Of a stretch of DNA of 42,788 bases, positions 38,010-42,788 are shown piece after piece. The notes below the pieces were generated by a model. That model saw only the letters and a list, made by a program, of their open reading frames with translations, did no database searches and had not been told where the DNA came from. The stretch is from Aeromonas salmonicida subsp. salmonicida (GTDB lineage Bacteria; Pseudomonadota; Gammaproteobacteria; Enterobacterales; Aeromonadaceae): assembly GCF_001643305.1 (NCBI RefSeq), contig NZ_LSGW01000011.1, positions 1 through 42,788 on the forward strand, in the 5' to 3' direction. The position numbers were made by a program, and so were the translations under genes. Position 1 is the first letter of the stretch. Each line of letters opens with the position of its first letter.

Positions 38010-38037
38010 ACCAAGGCGACCTCAGGGTCGCCTTGGT
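38010..38037 (+). terminator. Hairpin after ggt
   Basis: A 12-bp perfect stem (ACCAAGGCGACC with its complement) has loop TCAG and starts 17 bases after the ggt stop. The T run is missing (GCTTGT follows), so it may be a weak terminator or an RNA-end stabiliser. Confidence 0.55.
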
Positions 38038-38366
38038 GCTTGTGGCGTCCTGGCACCCACCTATACAGGGAAAATCATCAACGATGAATTATTCCTGCCA
38101 ACGAAATGGATAAAGCTGTCTCTTCTCCCCCTACATGTCGGCACTTATGCACTTTTAATCGCAAACAAGCGTCAAAATGTGGATAAATATTACTTTTAAG
38201 CAAAATTTGTATTATTTTTCAACAGAAAAGACAACTGTTGTCACCAATATCCAGTGTTCGCTGCGGCCAACATCTGTCTCTTTCGCCCCCTGCTCATTGA
38301 CAGCTGCCCTCTTCATCCCCAGCGGTGATCTGGTAGCCCCCTGACTGCCATTAGCGAGGTGACGAC
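38038..38366. other. Gene-free stretch before the ybaL-type gene
   Basis: No gene is visible. The middle part (about 38140-38240) is strikingly AT-rich for this window and contains a likely promoter area for the antiporter gene, but I could not fix -35 and -10 boxes. GAGGTGACGAC directly before ATG 38367 is the ribosome-binding site. Confidence 0.5.
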
Positions 38367-40027
38367 ATGGACCACTCCCTTCCCCTTATCACGACTCTGG
38401 TGGGCGGCTTCGTGCTCGCCTACGTACTCGGCATGCTTGCCCATCGTCTCAAGATCTCCCCCATGGTGGGATATCTGGCGGCCGGGGTGATCTCGGGCCC
38501 CTTCACACCGGGTTATGTGGCCGACATGGCGCTGGTGCCCGAGCTGGCGGAGCTGGCGGAGCTGGGGGTCATATTGCTGATGTTCGGGGTCGGCCTGCAC
38601 TTCTCCTTCAGCGACCTGATGTCGGTGAAGAAGATCGCCATCCCGGGGCCATAGTCCAGATAGCGGTCGCCACCTTGCTTGGCATGGGGCTCTCCTCCCT
38701 GCTGGGATGGGATCTCACCGCCGGCCTGATGTTCGGCCTCGCCCTCTCCACCGCCAGTACAGTGGTACTGCTGCGGGCGCTGGAGAGCCGCCAGAACCTG
38801 GAGACCCTGCAGGGGCGCATCGCCATCGGCTGGCTCATCGTCGAGGATCTGGTGATGGTGCTGGCGCTGGTGATGCTGCCCATACTCGCCAATATCCAGC
38901 ACGGCGATCAGAGCATGAGCTGGCAGAGCATAGCGCTGGATCTGGGCTGGACCCTCGGCAAGGTTGCCCTGTTCGTGGCGCTGATGATGGTGGTGGGCAG
39001 TCGCTTCATTCCCTGGCTGCTGGCCCACACCGCCAGCACTGGCTCCCGCGAGCTGTTCACCCTGGCGGTACTGACCGGCTCCCTCGGCATCGCCTTCGGT
39101 GCGGTCAAGCTGTTCGGCGTCTCCTTTGCCCTCGGCGCCTTCTTCGCCGGCATCGTCATGAACAGCTCCGAGCTGAGCCATCGCGCCGCCAACAACACCT
39201 TGCCGCTGCAGGATGCCTTCGCCGTGCTCTTCTTCGTCTCGGTGGGCATGCTGTTCAACCCGGCTGTGCTGCTGACGGATCCGCTGGCGGTGCTGGCCAC
39301 CCTGTTCATCATCATGTTCGGCAAGTCGGTGGCAGCCTACGCCATAGTGCGGCTGTTTCGCTACAGCCAGCGCACCGCGCTCACCATCTCCGCCAGCCTG
39401 GCCCAGATCGGCGAGTTCTCCTTCATCCTGATAGGGCTCGCCATCGTGCTCAAGCTGGTGCCGGAAGCGGCCCGGGATCTGATCCTGGTAGGCGCCAGCC
39501 TCTCCATCATGCTCAATCCGCTGGTGTTCAACGCCGTCGAGCGCTACCTGGAGAAGCACCCGGATGCCGACAACACCCAGGCACTGGCCGAGTGCAAGTG
39601 CCCGGCCGTCGAGATGAAGGAGCACACTGTACTGGTAGGCTTTGGCCGGGTCGGTCGCCTGCTGGTGGAAGGGCTGCAAGCCGCCGAGCGGCCGCTGGTG
39701 GTGATAGAGCAGGATCCGCACCGGCTGGAGAGCCTGCACCAGGCCGGGATCCCCCATATCAATGGCAACGTGGCAAACGATGAGGTGCTGTGTCGCGCCG
39801 CCATCGCCGATGCCAGCTGGCTGCTGGTGGCCATCCCCAACAGCTTTGAGGCCGGCGAGGCCATCGCCCAGGCCAGACTGATCAATCCGGCCATCCGGGT
39901 CATAGCCCGTGCCCACAGCGATGACGAGGTTCACTTCCTCACCCGGCAGGGGGCAGACAAGGTGATCATGGGGGAGCGGGAGATAGCGCTCGGTATGCTG
40001 GCGGAAACCACTGGCACCCCTGCATAA
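38367..40027 (+). pseudogene. ybaL: YbaL-type cation/proton antiporter, single-base frameshift
   Basis: Two frames together encode about 553 residues, against 558 in E. coli YbaL. Frame one (38367-38654) gives 95 residues: MDHSLPLITTLVGGFVLAY to KKIAIPGP, then TAG. The remainder is in the next frame, beginning AIVQIAVATLLGMGLSSLL and ending in TrkA-N (GFGRVGRLLVEGLQ). Reading GGGGG instead of GGGG at 38645-38648 restores one frame with the family's KAIAIPGAIAQIAVAT-like junction, so one G is missing. The protein would be a CPA2-family inner-membrane antiporter with a C-terminal nucleotide-binding regulator. The rest is undamaged, which points to a recent mutation or a sequencing error. Confidence 0.9.
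38541..38567 (+). repeat. Three tandem 9-bp units inside the ybaL-type gene
   Basis: GAGCTGGCG occurs twice and GAGCTGGGG once, head to tail, encoding ELAELAELG. E. coli YbaL has ELAELG, so one three-residue unit appears to have been added by slippage. Confidence 0.8.
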
Positions 40028-40049
40028 GCCCGTCACCACCAGACAAGAG

Positions 40050-40068
40050 AGGGGCCCATGGCCCCTTT
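40050..40068 (+). terminator. Terminator after the ybaL-type gene
   Basis: The arms AGGGGCC and GGCCCCT with loop CAT are followed by TTCGTTT. It lies 22 bases after the stop. Confidence 0.7.
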
Positions 40069-41617
<1,549 letters not shown>

Positions 41618-41649
41618 GTGACACCCGGTTGAACAAGCAGCAATCAGAC

Positions 41650-41680
41650 AAGAAAGGGAGGCTCGGCCTCCCTTTCTTGC
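41650..41680. terminator. Bidirectional terminator after the aminopeptidase gene
   Basis: A 13-bp perfect stem (41650-41662 with 41666-41678), arm AAGAAAGGGAGGC, has a 3-base loop. It can also end the minus-strand small gene. Confidence 0.8.
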
Positions 41681-41694
41681 TCATCACACGGTTT

Positions 41695-41919
41695 TCAGCG
41701 GGATTGTGGATGCCAGCCAAGCAGACTGGCCTGACGCAGCTCTTGCCAGGCTGGGCGGGAGAGAAGGGGTTCACTGGCCGCCAGCATCTGGTGCAATTCG
41801 GCAAGCTCAAGGGCGCTGACGGCCCCCTCCAGAGGCGCAGGATCATCCGGCCAGCAGCTGGCGGGCAGTGCCTGCATCCCGAGCAGGGCGAGGGAGAGTA
41901 TCAGCAGATAGGGCGCCAT
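41695..41919 (-). CDS. Small exported protein of unknown function
   Basis: Encodes 74 residues. The start MAPYLLILSLALLGMQALPA is a good signal peptide with probable cleavage after Ala20. The mature part has a predicted helix AVSALELAELHQMLAASEPLL and ends HPQSR. I recognise no family. A weak GAGAG site lies about nine bases before ATG 41919. Support is limited to the signal peptide, the proper placement of a terminator downstream and the absence of any competing gene. It is divergent from pykF. Confidence 0.45.
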   Translation of the reverse strand: MAPYLLILSLALLGMQALPASCWPDDPAPLEGAVSALELAELHQMLAASEPLLSRPAWQELRQASLLGWHPQSR

Positions 41920-42102
41920 ATTGCGGCTCTCATGTTCAGTAACCGGGTCTATTCTTGTCGAGACTGATGACGGCTTGATGACAGGGAAGGATCGTCATTT
42001 TACAACATCTGACGAGGCTAACCGGCGCCGAGACACATATGGCAACATTTATGCCAGATCTGCGAAAACCAGTTAATTTATGCCCTAAAAAGTAACCGGG
42101 AG

Positions 42103-42147
42103 GAAAACGTTATCCCTGAAAAGAAAACGTTATCTGGTCAAAACGTT
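42103..42147 (+). repeat. Three AAAACGTT repeats upstream of pykF (candidate operators)
   Basis: AAAACGTT starts at 42104, 42124 and 42140. The first two share GAAAACGTTAT and are exactly 20 bases apart, about two helix turns; the third is 16 bases on. Each has a central AACGTT, like the core of LacI-family sites such as Cra (TGAAACGTTTCA) and PurR. Cra controls pykF in E. coli, but the outer bases here match Cra poorly. Confidence 0.5.
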
Positions 42148-42182
42148 GTTTCTGGATCATAAAAAGTATCCAAAAACTGGTG

Positions 42183-42188
42183 TATATT
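42183..42188 (+). promoter_or_regulatory. -10 box of pykF
   Basis: TATATT, preceded by TG (TGTATATT), lies 35 bases before the pykF start. The -35 region is A-rich without a clear consensus. Confidence 0.45.
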
Positions 42189-42222
42189 GCACGGCGGAAA
42201 CTCCTTAACCATGAAGACTGAC

Positions 42223-42788
42223 ATGAAAAAGACCAAAATCGTCTGCACCATAGGTCCCAAGACCGAATCCAAAGAAATGCTGGCTAAAATGCTGGATGCC
42301 GGCATGAACGTCATGCGCCTGAACTTCTCCCACGGCGATTACGCCGAGCACGGTGGTCGTATCAACAACCTGCGCGCTGTCATGGCCGAAACCGGCAAGC
42401 ACGCAGCCATACTGCTCGACACCAAGGGTCCGGAAATCCGTACCATCAAGCTGGAAGGCGGCAACGACGTTGCCCTGGTCGCTGGCCAGACCTTCACCTT
42501 CACCACCGACCAGACCGTCATTGGCAACAAAGACAAAGTGGCCGTGACCTATGCCGGTTTCGCCAACGACCTGCGCGTCGGCAATCGCATCCTGGTGGAT
42601 GACGGCCTGATCGGCATGGATGTGATCGAAATCACCGAGCGTGAAGTCATCTGTAAAGTGCTGAACAGCGGTGATCTGGGCGAGAACAAAGGCATCAACC
42701 TGCCGGGTGTCTCCATCAAGCTGCCGGCCCTGGCCGAGAAAGACAAGCGCGACCTCATCTTCGGTTGTGAGCAAGGCGTTGATTTCGT
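42223..42788 (+). CDS. pykF: Pyruvate kinase I, N-terminal part (cut by the window end)
   Basis: The first 188 codons are present. The sequence MKKTKIVCTIGPKTESKEML, then AGMNVMRLNFSHGDYAEHG, LLDTKGPEIRT and LVDDGLIGM, follows E. coli PykF (470 residues) almost residue by residue. Lys/Arg/Asn/Asp residues of the PEP, K+ and ADP sites (RLNFSH, DTKGPEIRT) are present. It makes pyruvate and ATP from PEP and ADP and is activated by fructose-1,6-bisphosphate in E. coli. ATG 42223 gives the family N-terminus; ATG 42211 in the same frame would add four residues, and neither has a strong ribosome-binding site. Confidence 0.95.
   Translation, partial: MKKTKIVCTIGPKTESKEMLAKMLDAGMNVMRLNFSHGDYAEHGGRINNLRAVMAETGKHAAILLDTKGPEIRTIKLEGGNDVALVAGQTFTFTTDQTVIGNKDKVAVTYAGFANDLRVGNRILVDDGLIGMDVIEITEREVICKVLNSGDLGENKGINLPGVSIKLPALAEKDKRDLIFGCEQGVDF

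Larger units (their letters stand above)
41920..42222. other. Regulatory region upstream of pykF
   Basis: About 300 bases with no gene. The half nearest pykF is AT-rich and carries three AAAACGTT repeats and a TATATT -10. The distal half serves the divergent small gene. Confidence 0.55.

Noticed and set aside
38640..38660. Programmed -1 frameshift as an explanation for the split antiporter
   Set aside because: There is no X-XXY-YYZ slippery heptamer of the usual kind and no evident stimulatory stem just after, and the family does not use frameshifting. A missing base is simpler.

Overview
The window is a piece of a gamma-proteobacterial chromosome, almost certainly Aeromonas. The G+C content is high. 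The secreted M28 aminopeptidase at the right side is the Aeromonas/Vibrio type residue for residue. Gene order partly follows the enteric pattern: lasT-thrL-thrABC near arcA, cysK-ptsH-ptsI-crr, and sbcC-sbcD near rdgC. Nearly everything is core metabolism, respiration, DNA repair and cell-envelope genes. I see no prophage, CRISPR array, toxin cassette or integron. The only mobile DNA is the last 44 codons of an IS630-like transposase at the left edge.

Left part (1-11.9 kb). After the IS fragment, a complete threonine operon lies on the minus strand: leader peptide thrL, attenuator, thrA, thrB, thrC, with the RNA methyltransferase gene lasT just upstream. Then come aceK (without aceB/aceA), a META-domain lipoprotein, a small outer-membrane barrel protein, an RraA-like protein, a DUF3293 protein, and arcA behind a near-perfect FNR box. 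Two tRNA-Gly genes (anticodons UCC and CCC) close this part.

Middle (12-25.9 kb). cydDC encodes the thiol exporter needed for cytochrome bd. It is followed by rcsF with a DUF488 gene, an NAD-dependent epimerase-like protein, trmO, and a minus-strand cluster of MoxR ATPase, VWA/CoxE-like protein and a FabH-like ketoacyl synthase. Divergent from that cluster is cysK, and a 25-bp near-perfect palindrome lies midway between the two. The phosphotransferase operon ptsH-ptsI-crr follows.

Right part (25.9-42.8 kb). A periplasmic solute-binding protein gene and a PAS-GGDEF diguanylate cyclase gene form a probable signalling pair. Then come cytochrome b561, a membrane-anchored bactofilin, sbcDC, a YjaB-like acetyltransferase, rdgC, a lipoprotein-type gamma-glutamyltransferase, a ybaL-type cation/proton antiporter gene broken by a single-base frameshift, the secreted aminopeptidase, a small exported protein of unknown function, and the start of pykF.

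Several genes belong to the anaerobic or respiratory switch: arcA, cydDC, cytochrome b561 and the PTS/pyruvate kinase genes. I did not find a convincing new multi-gene system. The points most worth checking are the ybaL frameshift, the moxR/cysK palindrome, the triple AAAACGTT repeat before pykF, the binding-protein/cyclase pair, and the MoxR-VWA-FabH-like cluster. All assignments come from reading translations and motifs by eye; no database search was run.
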